From positions 10,056,501 through 10,120,500 of the forward strand of contig NZ_JACHMB010000001.1 of the NCBI RefSeq assembly GCF_014204795.1: 64,000 nucleotides of DNA, in the 5' to 3' direction. The stretch comes from Nonomuraea jabiensis (lineage in GTDB: Bacteria; Actinomycetota; Actinomycetes; Streptosporangiales; Streptosporangiaceae). Of this stretch, positions 8,467-17,021 are shown piece after piece (position 1 is the stretch's first letter; the number at the start of each line of letters is the position of its first letter). The position numbers were made by a program, and so were the translations under genes. The notes under the pieces are model-generated. The model made no database searches. It was not told the DNA's origin and saw only the letters and a program-made list of their open reading frames with translations.

Positions 8467-9510
8467 TCAGCCGCCGGGGGCGTACTCCTGGGGCACGTCG
8501 AGGATCCGCAGGACGGCGCAGGCCATGGTGGTGCCGGCGCCCAGCCCGACGAGCAGCATGTAGTCGCCGCGGGCCAGCGCCCCCACGGACAGCAGGTGGT
8601 CGAGGGCGACGAACTGGTCGCTGACCCCGAGGTGCCCGATGCGCGCGCCGTAGTCCCAGGTGGTGTCGGCCAGGGTCAGCCCGAACCAGTTCACCCCCCG
8701 GTGCTCCAGGTCGTCCCAGCGCCCGTGCGGGAAGGCCACGCGCGCCACCTCGTCGAGGGTGATCCCCGCCTCCTTGAGCGTGCGGTCGACCAGCCCCATC
8801 AGCGTCGTCTGGATCGCCAGCATGACGCCGGCGCCGTCGCGGGCGAAAAGGCGCTTGCGGAACTCCCGGTTGCGGGCGGCGAAGTCGAGCGGCCGGCCCA
8901 CGGTCGCGTCCGGCGGGAACATCGGCACGCCGCCGTCGTTGACCGACTCGGCTTCCGGGAGCACGACCACGTTGACCGACCGCAGCTCCGCGAAGCCCGT
9001 GTCCGTGGTGAGCAGCAGCGCGCACCCGGCGTCGCCCATCACGTTGCCCTCGATCATGCGCCACCGGTCGACCAGCGGGGTGCCGTGGTTGTCGGCGCCG
9101 ACCAGCAGCGCGCTGCCGCCCGGCCGCAGGTAACCGGCGGCGAGCTGCAGGGCGCTGAACAGCCCGCAGCATCCGTGCCGCAGCTCGACGGACAGGACGT
9201 CGCCGCCGATGAGGTGCTGTTGCAGGTAGTACTGCGGCTGCCAGCCCTCCGGCCCCTGGTGCCAGACGTCGGCGTACAGCATGAGGTCCAGGTCGCGGGG
9301 TGACATCCCGCCGGAGCGCTCGAACGCGTGCCGGGCCGCGCGCAGCGCGAGCTCCGGCGCCGGTACGTCGCCGGCGACCGCCGCACCGCCGAGGCGGAAG
9401 TACTCCATCTCGTCGGCCGGGTAGCGGCCCTCGGCGACGGCCGTCTCGACGCTGACCACCGGCGGCAGATGGACGCCGATACTGCGCAGGTAGATGTCGG
9501 GTGTGCGCAT
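8467..9510 (-). CDS. KASIII-like acyltransferase B
   Basis: Paralogue of the next gene (347 aa). It shares the WHQGPEGW and TPLVDRWRM blocks with it. Catalytic candidates are C114 (RHGCCGLF), H262 in FPHGRW, and GHLGVSD (292-298), where the FabH Asn is replaced. This Cys-His-Asp-like arrangement recalls CerJ-type acyl-O/N-transferases more than condensing enzymes. GAAGGAGG lies 4 nt before the ATG. It is 47 nt from acyltransferase A in the same direction. Probable role: transfer of the PKS-made aryl acid to a carrier protein or to a hydroxyl or amine of the product. Confidence 0.85.
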   Translation of the reverse strand: MRTPDIYLRSIGVHLPPVVSVETAVAEGRYPADEMEYFRLGGAAVAGDVPAPELALRAARHAFERSGGMSPRDLDLMLYADVWHQGPEGWQPQYYLQQHLIGGDVLSVELRHGCCGLFSALQLAAGYLRPGGSALLVGADNHGTPLVDRWRMIEGNVMGDAGCALLLTTDTGFAELRSVNVVVLPEAESVNDGGVPMFPPDATVGRPLDFAARNREFRKRLFARDGAGVMLAIQTTLMGLVDRTLKEAGITLDEVARVAFPHGRWDDLEHRGVNWFGLTLADTTWDYGARIGHLGVSDQFVALDHLLSVGALARGDYMLLVGLGAGTTMACAVLRILDVPQEYAPGG

Positions 9511-9546
9511 CCGTCCTCCTTCAGCGGTGCGAAAGGCCGAGGGGCC

Positions 9547-10419
9547 TCACTGGGGGCCGGCCGTCGTCACGGGGTTCTCCGGCCCGTCGCGCAGCAGCAG
9601 CATCGGATCGCTCAGCTCGTACAGCCCGCACATGGGAGGGCAGGCCTCGTAGCCGAGGAGCCGCTGGATGTCCTCGGGGTAGCCGCGGACGGTGTCCAGC
9701 GGCAGGGACAGGTAATGGTTCTCCTCCTGGCGGAGGTTGCCGAGGTCGTAGGCGTACGACAGGCCGGTGCGCGGCGCGCCGGAGGCGTTGACGCCGGCGC
9801 CGTGGTAGGTGCTGCCGAGCCAGAGCAGCGCGGCGCCGGGCCGCATCTCGGCGGGGACCGCCTCGTCGTCGCGGGGCGCCCGCTCGTCGTCCCACCGGTG
9901 GCTGCCCGGGATCACGCGGGTGGCCCCGTTGCGCGCGGTGAACTCGCTCGCGGCGACCATGACCTGCACTCGGCTCTCGGGACCCGGGTGGGTGCGCAGG
10001 TGGGCCGTGTCGTCCCGGTGCAGCCCCTGGAGCGGCACGCCGGGCCTGATCTGGATCGCCCGCGAGATGCCGAGCTGGATCGTCGGGACCAGCTCCACGC
10101 GCTGCTCGCCGAGCCAGGCTCGCACCGGGCGCTGCAGGAAGTGCCGCGCGCAGCCGAGGAAGTGCGGCTGCCGCATGATCGTGATCGAGTGCCGGCTCCG
10201 GCGTACCAGGCCCGGCAGGATCCGGGTCTTCTCGCCGACCAGGCGGCCGTCGCCGTCCGCCTGGCGTTCCAGGTCCGGGCCCAGGTCGTCCCACAGGCCG
10301 CGGAGCGTGCCGGCGTCGACGAAGTCCTCGATGATCACCGCTCCGTCCCGCTCGACCACGTCGATCGCCTCGTCGAGCGGTGCCGACGCGGGCAGCGTGG
10401 TCAGCCTGGGATCACTCAT
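9547..10419 (-). CDS. Phytanoyl-CoA dioxygenase-family Fe(II)/2-oxoglutarate oxygenase
   Basis: Protein of 290 aa (MSDPRLTTLPASAPLDEAI at the N-terminus). The iron-binding facial triad is visible as HRD in LQGLHRDDTAH and the distal His in GSTYHGAG, and the Arg of PRTGLS is placed to bind 2-oxoglutarate. ARNGATRVIPGSHRW is the typical PhyH core. The ATG at 10419 overlaps the stop of the upstream FAD hydroxylase (ATGA) and has CAGGAGG 7 nt away. It would hydroxylate, or otherwise oxidise, an intermediate of the cluster product; the substrate is unknown. Confidence 0.87.
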   Translation of the reverse strand: MSDPRLTTLPASAPLDEAIDVVERDGAVIIEDFVDAGTLRGLWDDLGPDLERQADGDGRLVGEKTRILPGLVRRSRHSITIMRQPHFLGCARHFLQRPVRAWLGEQRVELVPTIQLGISRAIQIRPGVPLQGLHRDDTAHLRTHPGPESRVQVMVAASEFTARNGATRVIPGSHRWDDERAPRDDEAVPAEMRPGAALLWLGSTYHGAGVNASGAPRTGLSYAYDLGNLRQEENHYLSLPLDTVRGYPEDIQRLLGYEACPPMCGLYELSDPMLLLRDGPENPVTTAGPQ

Positions 10420-11951
10420 CGCGAAGCCTCCTGTCCGGGGCGGCCGAACCATCGGGTGAGGGCGTCCCGCAGCGACGCCGGGCCGGCGGGGGTGCTCCAG
10501 GCGACGAAGCCGTCCGGCCGGATCAGCAGGGCGTCCGCCGGGGCTTCGGCGCATTCGGCCGTGACCACGTCGACCCGGTCGGCCCAGGGTCCGGCGAGTG
10601 CCCGCAGCTCGGGGGCGGCGCCGAGGTCGAGCAGCAGCGCCCGTCCGGTGCGTTGCAGCTCCGCCAGCCGTACGGGGCCGCCGGCGCGTCGCAGCCGCAG
10701 GTCCGGGCTGTAGCGCCCGACCAGCGGACCGGTCAGTGACGGGTCGCCCATGTCGTAGCTGATGTGCAGGTCGTCGACCAGAGAGGTGAGCTGGCGGTTC
10801 GCCTCGTCGCGGAGCAGCAGCTCCGTGAGCAGCCGGCGCAGCGCGTCGACGTACGGGCCGGGGCGCATGAGCGCGATCGAGGCGCGCTGGATCTCCAGCG
10901 TCTGCTCGCCGATCGGGTGCCGCTCGGAGGTGTAGGTGTCGAGCAGGTCCTCCCGGCACCAGCCGCGGGCGACCGCGGCGAGCTTCCAGCCGAGGTTGAG
11001 GGCGTCTCCCAGCCCGAGCCGCAGTCCCGGGCCGCTCCAGTGCGAGTGGACGTGCGCCGCATCGCCGGCGAGCAGCACCCGCCCGCTGCGGTACGTCTCG
11101 GCCTGCCGCGCGTTGTCGGTGAACCGGGTGATCTTCTTGACCTCGGTGACCGTCACCTTGGTGCCGCTGAGCCGGCGCAGCGACTCCTGGAACTCCTCGA
11201 GCGTGATGGGGGCGTCCCGGTTCGCCGGCGGCCCGTCGAACTCCAGGGTGATGAACCGGGGCGGTCCCTCCTCGTACACCAGGAGCCCGGCGTCCTTGCG
11301 GAACCAGCCGGGCAGGTGGAACTCGGGGTCGTCGATCTCGGCGAAGGCGCGGTATCCGGCCGTGACGCCGTCCGTGCCTGGGAAGGCGATGCCCGACAGC
11401 TTCCTGACCAGGCTCCGGCCGCCGTCGCAGCCGGCGAGCCATTCGGCCTCCATCCGGTACGGCCCGTCCGGACCGTCGACGTCGAGACGGACCCGGTCGT
11501 CGTCCTGGGTGACGCCGGTGACCGTGTGGCCGCGCCGTACCTCGATGCCCAGGTCCGCCGCGCGCCGCGCCAGGTCCTCCTCCAGGAGCTGCTGGGGCAC
11601 CAGCAGGTCTGGAGATTCCGGGCGGAGCAGGAACATGGTGGCGAAATGCCGCGCGCCGGGGAACGCCTTGGGGAGCAGGCTGTCCGGCCGCCGCTCCCCC
11701 TCGGTGATGCGGGCCTGCTGCTCGGGCGTCAGCGGCGCGGCGGGCGCTTCGGTGACCCCGATCATGAGACCGCGACGGTCCATGATGTCGATGGCCCGCC
11801 CGGTGATGCCCTCGGCCTTCGGGCGCCATTCGATCGCGGGCAGCCGTTCGAGCACCACCACCGGGACGCCGTGCAGGGCCACCTCGCACGCGAGCATGAG
11901 CCCCACCGGTCCCGCGCCGACAACCGCGACCTGCGCATGCGGATACGCCAT
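10416..11951 (-). CDS. FAD-dependent aromatic hydroxylase (PheA/TfdB-like)
   Basis: Protein of 511 aa of the class A flavoprotein hydroxylases. The N-terminus has the Rossmann motif VVGAGPVGLMLA, then CDGGRSLVRK (the DG motif) and LLAGDAAHVHS followed by GLGDALNLGWKLAA (the GD motif and FAD pyrophosphate site). The last 130 residues resemble the thioredoxin-like domain of phenol hydroxylases. It uses NAD(P)H and O2 to hydroxylate an activated aromatic ring, a fitting tailoring step for an orsellinate-type product. The ATG at 11951 was preferred over GTG 11957 for its spacing from AGAGG. It is the first gene of the minus-strand run ending in the PKS. Confidence 0.87.
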   Translation of the reverse strand: MAYPHAQVAVVGAGPVGLMLACEVALHGVPVVVLERLPAIEWRPKAEGITGRAIDIMDRRGLMIGVTEAPAAPLTPEQQARITEGERRPDSLLPKAFPGARHFATMFLLRPESPDLLVPQQLLEEDLARRAADLGIEVRRGHTVTGVTQDDDRVRLDVDGPDGPYRMEAEWLAGCDGGRSLVRKLSGIAFPGTDGVTAGYRAFAEIDDPEFHLPGWFRKDAGLLVYEEGPPRFITLEFDGPPANRDAPITLEEFQESLRRLSGTKVTVTEVKKITRFTDNARQAETYRSGRVLLAGDAAHVHSHWSGPGLRLGLGDALNLGWKLAAVARGWCREDLLDTYTSERHPIGEQTLEIQRASIALMRPGPYVDALRRLLTELLLRDEANRQLTSLVDDLHISYDMGDPSLTGPLVGRYSPDLRLRRAGGPVRLAELQRTGRALLLDLGAAPELRALAGPWADRVDVVTAECAEAPADALLIRPDGFVAWSTPAGPASLRDALTRWFGRPGQEASR

Positions 11952-12194
11952 TAACACCTCTGCTGGAGGAAAGAACGAGCCTGCTGAAAAAGTGCCGGGT
12001 CGCCACTCACTGACCGGCGATACTCACGGCGGTTCGCAACGTGAGCGTTGACAGATGTGCCTCCGGGCGGTCAGCGCCGATGCTAATCGGATGATCCATA
12101 AATGACTAGTGGTGTCATTTTTCGGACTCACCATGCATAATCATCACCGCCGATGATCAACGGCGTGCCGGGCACGCAGGTGGGAGGTTGCCGG
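11952..12194. promoter_or_regulatory. Divergent promoter region of hydroxylase and P450, with inverted repeat
   Basis: This 243-nt gap separates the divergent tailoring operons. It contains a perfect inverted repeat, AAATGAC-N7-GTCATTT, at 12100-12120, and locally AT-rich sequence for this genome. It is a good candidate for an operator or activator site shared by both transcripts. No cluster regulator lies next to it, so the binding protein is unknown. Confidence 0.5.
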
Positions 12195-13424
12195 ATGAGC
12201 AATGGTCGGCAGGCCCAGCCGTTGGAGACCGACCGGCCCAATCCCTTCGACCCGCCCGCCGGACTGCGGAAGCGAGCCCCGCTCAGCCGGGTCGCCTATC
12301 CCGACGGGCACGTGGGCTGGGTGGCGACCGGCTACGCCGTCACCCGCGCCATCCTGGCGGACCCGCGCTTCAGCACCCGGCGCGAGCTGCTGCACCAGCC
12401 GGTCGGCCGCGAGCGCGCGCACCAGCGCCCGACGCCCGCGGAGCCGGGGATCTTCCCCCACATGGACCCGCCCGAACACACCCGGTACCGCCGCCTGCTG
12501 AGCCGCCACTTCGGCTCTCGCCGCGTCGCCGAGCTGACGCCCGCGATCCGGCGCTACACCGAGCAGGCGCTCGACGCCATGCAGGCCGGCGGGCCGCCCG
12601 CCGACCTCGTCGCGTCGTTCGCCGTTCCCGTCCCGGCGCTGGTCATCTGCGAGCTGCTCGGCGTCCCGGCGCGGGACCGGCACCTGATCCAGGCGGCCAC
12701 CGCGGTGATGAACGACCTGGACTCCACCCCGGGCCAGACCGCCGAGGCCGTGATGTCGATCACGGAGACGGTACGCGGCCTCCTCAAGCGCCTGCGCGCC
12801 GGATCCGGCCCGCCGGACGACGGGCTGCTGGCTCACGCCGTGGCGACCGGCGACCTGAGCGACGACGAGCTCACCAACCTCGGGATGGTGCTGCTGGCGA
12901 CCGGCCATCTGCCCACGTCGAGCATGCTCGCGCTCGGGGCGTTCGCCCTGCTGACCGATCCGGCCCGGCGAGCCCGCCTGCCCGCGGACCCCGAGCTCGC
13001 CGGGCCGGCGGTCGAGGAGCTGTTGCGGTACCTGTCGATCCTGCAGTTCGACGTGCGGCGCACCGCGCTGGCCGACGTCGAGATCGGCGGCCAGGTCATC
13101 GCGGCCGGCGAGACCGTGGTGCTGGCGCTGCCGGTCGCGAACCGGGACCCGGAGCGTTTCCCCGACCCCGACACGCTGGACCTGGCCCGCTCCGCGACCG
13201 GGCACCTGGCGTTCGGGCACGGCATCCACCAGTGTCTCGGCCAGCATCTCGCCCGCGCCGAGCTGCGCATCGCGCTGACCGCGCTCTTCGAGCGCTTTCC
13301 CGACCTGCGCCTGGCCGTTCCGGCGGCCGAGGTGCCGACCCGCGACCGGATGGCGGTGTACGGGGTGGACCGCCTGCCGGTCGCCTGGGGCGCCGCTCCG
13401 GCGGACCGTTCGAGCGAAGGGTGA
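12195..13424 (+). CDS. Cytochrome P450 with atypical I-helix
   Basis: Protein of 409 aa. The heme loop FGHGIHQCLG (Cys347), the ExxR pair E275/R278 and the substrate-recognition HMDPPEHTRYRR block are intact. The I-helix reads LLATGHLPTSS (233-243): the acid-alcohol pair normally found as GHETT is replaced by Leu239-Pro240, leaving only T241. This residue pair normally delivers protons to the ferric-peroxo form, so the enzyme may use substrate-assisted proton delivery or catalyse a non-standard oxidation. The ATG at 12195 follows GGGAGG by 7 nt. It is followed 9 nt later by the aldo/keto reductase gene. Confidence 0.9.
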   Translation: MSNGRQAQPLETDRPNPFDPPAGLRKRAPLSRVAYPDGHVGWVATGYAVTRAILADPRFSTRRELLHQPVGRERAHQRPTPAEPGIFPHMDPPEHTRYRRLLSRHFGSRRVAELTPAIRRYTEQALDAMQAGGPPADLVASFAVPVPALVICELLGVPARDRHLIQAATAVMNDLDSTPGQTAEAVMSITETVRGLLKRLRAGSGPPDDGLLAHAVATGDLSDDELTNLGMVLLATGHLPTSSMLALGAFALLTDPARRARLPADPELAGPAVEELLRYLSILQFDVRRTALADVEIGGQVIAAGETVVLALPVANRDPERFPDPDTLDLARSATGHLAFGHGIHQCLGQHLARAELRIALTALFERFPDLRLAVPAAEVPTRDRMAVYGVDRLPVAWGAAPADRSSEG

Positions 13425-13433
13425 CTTCGGATC

Positions 13434-14381
13434 ATGCGTTACAGGACCTTGGGCGAGTCGGGCCTGCGGGTGTCGGTGGTCGGCCTGGGCTGCAACAACA
13501 TCGGCTCGCGGATCGACGTCACCCGTACCAGGGAGGTGGTGGACGCGGCGATCGAGGAGGGCGTGACGCTCTTCGACACCGCCGAGGCGTACGGCGCGGT
13601 GCCCGGCGCCTCGGAGGAGATCCTCGGCGAGGTGCTGGCCGGCCGGCGGGACCAGGTGGTGCTGGCCACCAAGTTCGGCCGGCCCGGCGACCAGGGGGCG
13701 GCGGGCGGGACGCTGGGCGGCCGGTCGTACATCCGGCGCGCGGTGGAGGGGTCGCTGCGCCGCCTGCGTACCGACTACATCGACCTCTACCAGTACCACT
13801 TCCCCGACGGCGTCACCCCGATCGAGGAGACGCTGGAGGCCCTGACCGAGCTGGTGCGTGAGGGCAAGGTGCGCTACCTCGGCAGCTCCAACTTCGCCGG
13901 CTGGCAGATCGCCGAGGCCGCGCACGTGGCCCGCGCGAGAGGATGCGCGCCGTTCGTGTCGGCGCAGAACCACTGGTCGTTGCTGGAGCGGGGCGCCGAA
14001 CGCGAGGTGGTGCCGGCGGCCCGGCACCACGGGGTCGGCGTGCTGCCGTACTTCCCGCTGGCCCACGGGCTGCTGACGGGGAAGGTGCGGCGCGGGCAGG
14101 AGCCGCCGGCCGGGAGCCGGCTCGCGGAGCGTCCCCATCTGGTCACGCCGGAGAGGCTGGACCGGGTGGAGGCGCTCACGTCCTGGGCCGACAAGCACGA
14201 CCGGTCCCTCCTGGACGTGGCCGTCGGCGCGCTGGCCGCGCTGCCCGGCTGCGGCTCGGTGATCGCCGGTGCGACCGCCCCGGAGCAGGTCCGGGCCAAC
14301 GCGGCCGCCGGCGACTGGGAACCGACCGCCGAGGAGCTCGCCGAGATCACCGGGCTGGTGCCGCTCCCCGCGGCCGTTTGA
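13434..14381 (+). CDS. Aldo/keto reductase
   Basis: Protein of 315 aa with a TIM-barrel AKR fold. The catalytic tetrad is D48 and Y53 (LFDTAEAYG), K80 (LATKFG) and H122 (LYQYHFPD). It would reduce a carbonyl with NADPH. It is 9 nt downstream of the P450, in the same direction and probably co-transcribed, so it is placed as a tailoring enzyme of the cluster. There is no recognisable substrate-specific loop. Confidence 0.9.
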   Translation: MRYRTLGESGLRVSVVGLGCNNIGSRIDVTRTREVVDAAIEEGVTLFDTAEAYGAVPGASEEILGEVLAGRRDQVVLATKFGRPGDQGAAGGTLGGRSYIRRAVEGSLRRLRTDYIDLYQYHFPDGVTPIEETLEALTELVREGKVRYLGSSNFAGWQIAEAAHVARARGCAPFVSAQNHWSLLERGAEREVVPAARHHGVGVLPYFPLAHGLLTGKVRRGQEPPAGSRLAERPHLVTPERLDRVEALTSWADKHDRSLLDVAVGALAALPGCGSVIAGATAPEQVRANAAAGDWEPTAEELAEITGLVPLPAAV

Positions 14382-14434
14382 CAGAAAGGGTCAGGACGAA
14401 CGGTCGCGGGAGTGCCGGAACAATCGGGAAACTG

Positions 14435-14456
14435 CCGCGATCGATATCGGTCGCGG
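14435..14456. terminator. Possible hairpin between convergent AKR and exporter genes
   Basis: CCGCGA and TCGCGG form a 6-bp perfect stem around a 10-nt loop in the 141-nt gap between two convergent genes. It has no clear U-tract. A bidirectional terminator is plausible from position but weakly supported. Confidence 0.3.
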
Positions 14457-14522
14457 GCTTTCCATGACCACGCGGCGGACCACCGTTGAATTGAGCCCGC
14501 CGCCGGTCGTGGTCTCCTTCTC

Positions 14523-16121
14523 CTACGTCCTGACCCGCCCGCCGGCCGCGACCGGCTCCGCCTCGGGACCGGCGGCCGGGGTGGCGGCGCTGCGCAGCGG
14601 GACCTGGCGGATGAAGAAGGCCAGCACGATGCCGACGGCGGTCACGGCCGCGCCCCAGGTGAACAGGGTGGTGATGCCGTCGGTGACGGCCTGCTGGAAC
14701 AGGTGCTGCGCTGCTTCGGGCAGGGCCCGCAGCGCTTGCGGGGTCATCGAGGTGGCGGAGGCGGCCACGTTCTGCGCGGCCGGCCCGGCGCCGGCCAGGG
14801 AGTCGGCCAGCTGGCTGGTGTAGACGGCGCCAAGCAGGGAGACGCCGAGTGAGCTGCCCATGTTGCGCAGGAAGGTCGACACCCCGGTGCCCGCGCCCAT
14901 GTCGCGCAGGTCGAGGCTGTTCTGGGCGATGAGGGTGCTGGTCTGCATCAGCGCGCCCATGCCGGCGCCCAGGACCACCATGTAGAGGGCTGTCATCGTG
15001 GTGCTGGTGCCGAGGTCCACGGTGGCGAACAGGGCCAGGCCGGCGGTGACGAGGACGGAGCCGATGATCGGCAGCGACTTGTAGTGCCCGGTCCTGCTGA
15101 TCAGCGCGCCGCCGGCCAGGCTGACGACCATCGCGGCGATCATCATCGGCATGAGCAGCAGGCCGCTGTTGGTGGCCGAGGAGCCCTGGACGAACTGCTG
15201 GAACTGCGGCAGGAAGCCCGTGGCGCCGAACATGGCGAATCCCGAGATGAAGGCGACCGCGCCGGCGAGGGAGAAGTTGCGGCTCCTGAAGACCCGCAGC
15301 GGCATGATCGGCTCGGCTGCGCGCCGCTGGACGATCACGAAGGCGGCGAACGCGGCCACCGCCAGCGCCGCCAGGCCGAGGATCTGCGGCGAGCCCCAGT
15401 CGTACTGGGTGCCGCCCCAGCTGGTGATGAGCACCAGCGCGGTGATCCACACCGTCAGCAGCGCGGTGCCCCACCAGTCGATCACGGCCTTGCCGGTGCC
15501 CTTGGGCAGCTTGGCCAGGGTGATCCAGCACAGGACCAGGGTGACGGCGCCGAGCGGCAGGTTGACGTAGAAGGCCCAGCGCCAGCTGAGGTTGTCGGTG
15601 ATGAAGCCGCCGATGAGCGGGCCGCCGATCATCGCCACCGGCATGGCGGCCATCATCACGCCCTGGTACTTGCTGCGGTCGCGCGGCGGGATCATCTCAC
15701 CGATGATCGACAGCACGCCGACCATGAGGCCGCCCGCTCCCAGGCCCTGCAGGGCGCGGAAGCCGATCAGCTGCGCCATGTCCTGCGACACCCCGCACAG
15801 GACCGAGCCGAGCAGGAAGATCGCCACCGCGGCGACGAAGATGATGCGGCGGCCGTACAGGTCGCCGAGTTTGCCCCAGATAGGCGTGGCCACGGTGGAG
15901 GCCAGCACATAGCCGGTGGTCACCCACGCCAGGTGGTTCAGGCCACCCAGCTCGCCGACGATGGTCGGCAGCGCCGGGGCGACGATCATGTTGTCCAGCA
16001 TCGCCAGCAGCATGGCGATGACCAGGCCGCTCATGGTCACCAGGATCTGGCGGTGACTGAACCCCAGCCCCTCCTGCTGTCCTGTCGCCGGAGGACCGGC
16101 CGCGTCGTCTCTTGCCATCAT
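14523..16121 (-). CDS. DHA2-family MFS multidrug exporter (14 TM)
   Basis: Protein of 532 aa with the EmrB/QacA layout. It begins with the TM1 motif LAMLDNMIVAPALPTI and has WVTTGYVLASTVATPIWGKLGDLYGRR (motif A) and about 14 hydrophobic spans. This family exports drugs by proton antiport. Position between biosynthetic genes and a TetR regulator suggests product export and self-resistance. Two adjacent ATGs (16121 and 16118) follow GGGAG. The promoter region 16145-16191 carries a composite palindrome matching the one next to the TetR gene at 17022. Confidence 0.9.
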   Translation of the reverse strand: MMARDDAAGPPATGQQEGLGFSHRQILVTMSGLVIAMLLAMLDNMIVAPALPTIVGELGGLNHLAWVTTGYVLASTVATPIWGKLGDLYGRRIIFVAAVAIFLLGSVLCGVSQDMAQLIGFRALQGLGAGGLMVGVLSIIGEMIPPRDRSKYQGVMMAAMPVAMIGGPLIGGFITDNLSWRWAFYVNLPLGAVTLVLCWITLAKLPKGTGKAVIDWWGTALLTVWITALVLITSWGGTQYDWGSPQILGLAALAVAAFAAFVIVQRRAAEPIMPLRVFRSRNFSLAGAVAFISGFAMFGATGFLPQFQQFVQGSSATNSGLLLMPMMIAAMVVSLAGGALISRTGHYKSLPIIGSVLVTAGLALFATVDLGTSTTMTALYMVVLGAGMGALMQTSTLIAQNSLDLRDMGAGTGVSTFLRNMGSSLGVSLLGAVYTSQLADSLAGAGPAAQNVAASATSMTPQALRALPEAAQHLFQQAVTDGITTLFTWGAAVTAVGIVLAFFIRQVPLRSAATPAAGPEAEPVAAGGRVRT

Positions 16122-16144
16122 CGCGCTCCCGTCAATGCAAAGAA

Positions 16145-16191
16145 CTTACCTGCCGGTCAGCAAGCGTACTTGCTAACCGGCCGGTAAGCAA
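16145..16191. promoter_or_regulatory. Composite TetR operator upstream of exporter
   Basis: 16170-16191 is a near-perfect 22-bp palindrome with arms TTGCT-A-ACCGG and CCGGT-A-AGCAA. A degenerate related site lies at 16145-16163. The arrangement and spacing repeat the sequence at 16922-16973 upstream of the sulfotransferase and TetR genes; the last 23 nt match at 19 positions. Both sites are therefore probably bound by the TetR protein encoded at 17022. Confidence 0.65.
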
Positions 16192-16196
16192 CTGCG

Positions 16197-16868
16197 TCAA
16201 CGGTCGTCGAGCTGGTTGATCCGGTCGCGCATGTCGGCCGTGGTGTTCTCATGAGGGAACGGCTCGTCCGGGACCGGAAGGCCGAGCGCGGCACACAAGG
16301 GCTCCCAGCCGTCGGCCGGCTGCCATTCCAGCAGCCGGTGCGCCGGCACGGCGGCGCGGACCTCGTCCAGGTGCCGCTCGTAGGCCGCGATGACGTTGTC
16401 GCGGTCGAACGGCTCGTCGAACGCGGCGCCGAACATGGCCCGCATCATCTCCCCCACGGCGCGGACCTGCTCGGGGGTGCCATAGGCGAGCAACGGCGGC
16501 CGCCCGCCGGCGACGTCCCCGGACCAGATGCGACGCGCCCCTTCCAGCACCGTCTTGTCCATGCTCCGGTACCAGTGCTCGGGGCTCTCCCGCCGGGACA
16601 GCAGCACTAACGCGTCCGGGTACGCGGCGGACAGTTCACGCCAGAACCACGACACCGGCCAGTCCACCCCGGCGGCGTATCCTCCCAGGAAGCGGTGCCA
16701 GTCCGGCATGACGCCCGCGTAGGCGTCGCGCCAGACCGCCGCGTCATCCAGCCGCCCGAACAGCTCCCTCATGTGGTAGCAGGGCGCCCCGAGCAGCCGC
16801 TCCAGCGCCGCTTTCAGCGAGGTCGTCCCCGTACGCGGAAACCCCGCTCCCACGACTCGCAGACCCAT
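16197..16868 (-). CDS. Sulfotransferase family protein
   Basis: Protein of 223 aa. The PAPS 5'-phosphosulfate loop GFPRTGTTSLKAAL sits at residues 9-22, and a second binding segment is LVLLSRRESPEHWYRS. This is the P-loop sulfotransferase fold common in actinobacteria and often annotated without a substrate. The ATG at 16868 follows AAGGAAGG by 6 nt; an ATG at 16892 is less well placed. It lies 76 nt upstream of the exporter in the same direction and is divergent from the TetR gene. It may sulfate the cluster product, but no sulfation has been shown and PAPS-independent roles are possible. Confidence 0.8.
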   Translation of the reverse strand: MGLRVVGAGFPRTGTTSLKAALERLLGAPCYHMRELFGRLDDAAVWRDAYAGVMPDWHRFLGGYAAGVDWPVSWFWRELSAAYPDALVLLSRRESPEHWYRSMDKTVLEGARRIWSGDVAGGRPPLLAYGTPEQVRAVGEMMRAMFGAAFDEPFDRDNVIAAYERHLDEVRAAVPAHRLLEWQPADGWEPLCAALGLPVPDEPFPHENTTADMRDRINQLDDR

Positions 16869-16921
16869 TCCGGCCCTTCCTTTCCGGATCATGGCGATTC
16901 GGCCGCGCCAGATCCTCGACG

Positions 16922-16973
16922 GTTGCCTACCGGTCGGTCAGTAACCCTACTTGCCGACCGACCGGTAGGCAAC
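16922..16973. promoter_or_regulatory. Large palindromic TetR operator
   Basis: Perfect 18-bp inverted arms at 16922-16939 and 16956-16973 flank a 16-nt spacer. Each half also contains a shorter palindrome-like ACCG-N-CCGGT element, so two dimers could bind. It lies between the divergent sulfotransferase and TetR genes and matches the exporter operator at 16145-16191. Confidence 0.75.
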
Positions 16974-17021
16974 TGGGTGTAGACTTCGACAAGAGCTGAG
17001 CTCGGGAGCAAGGGAAGAGCG

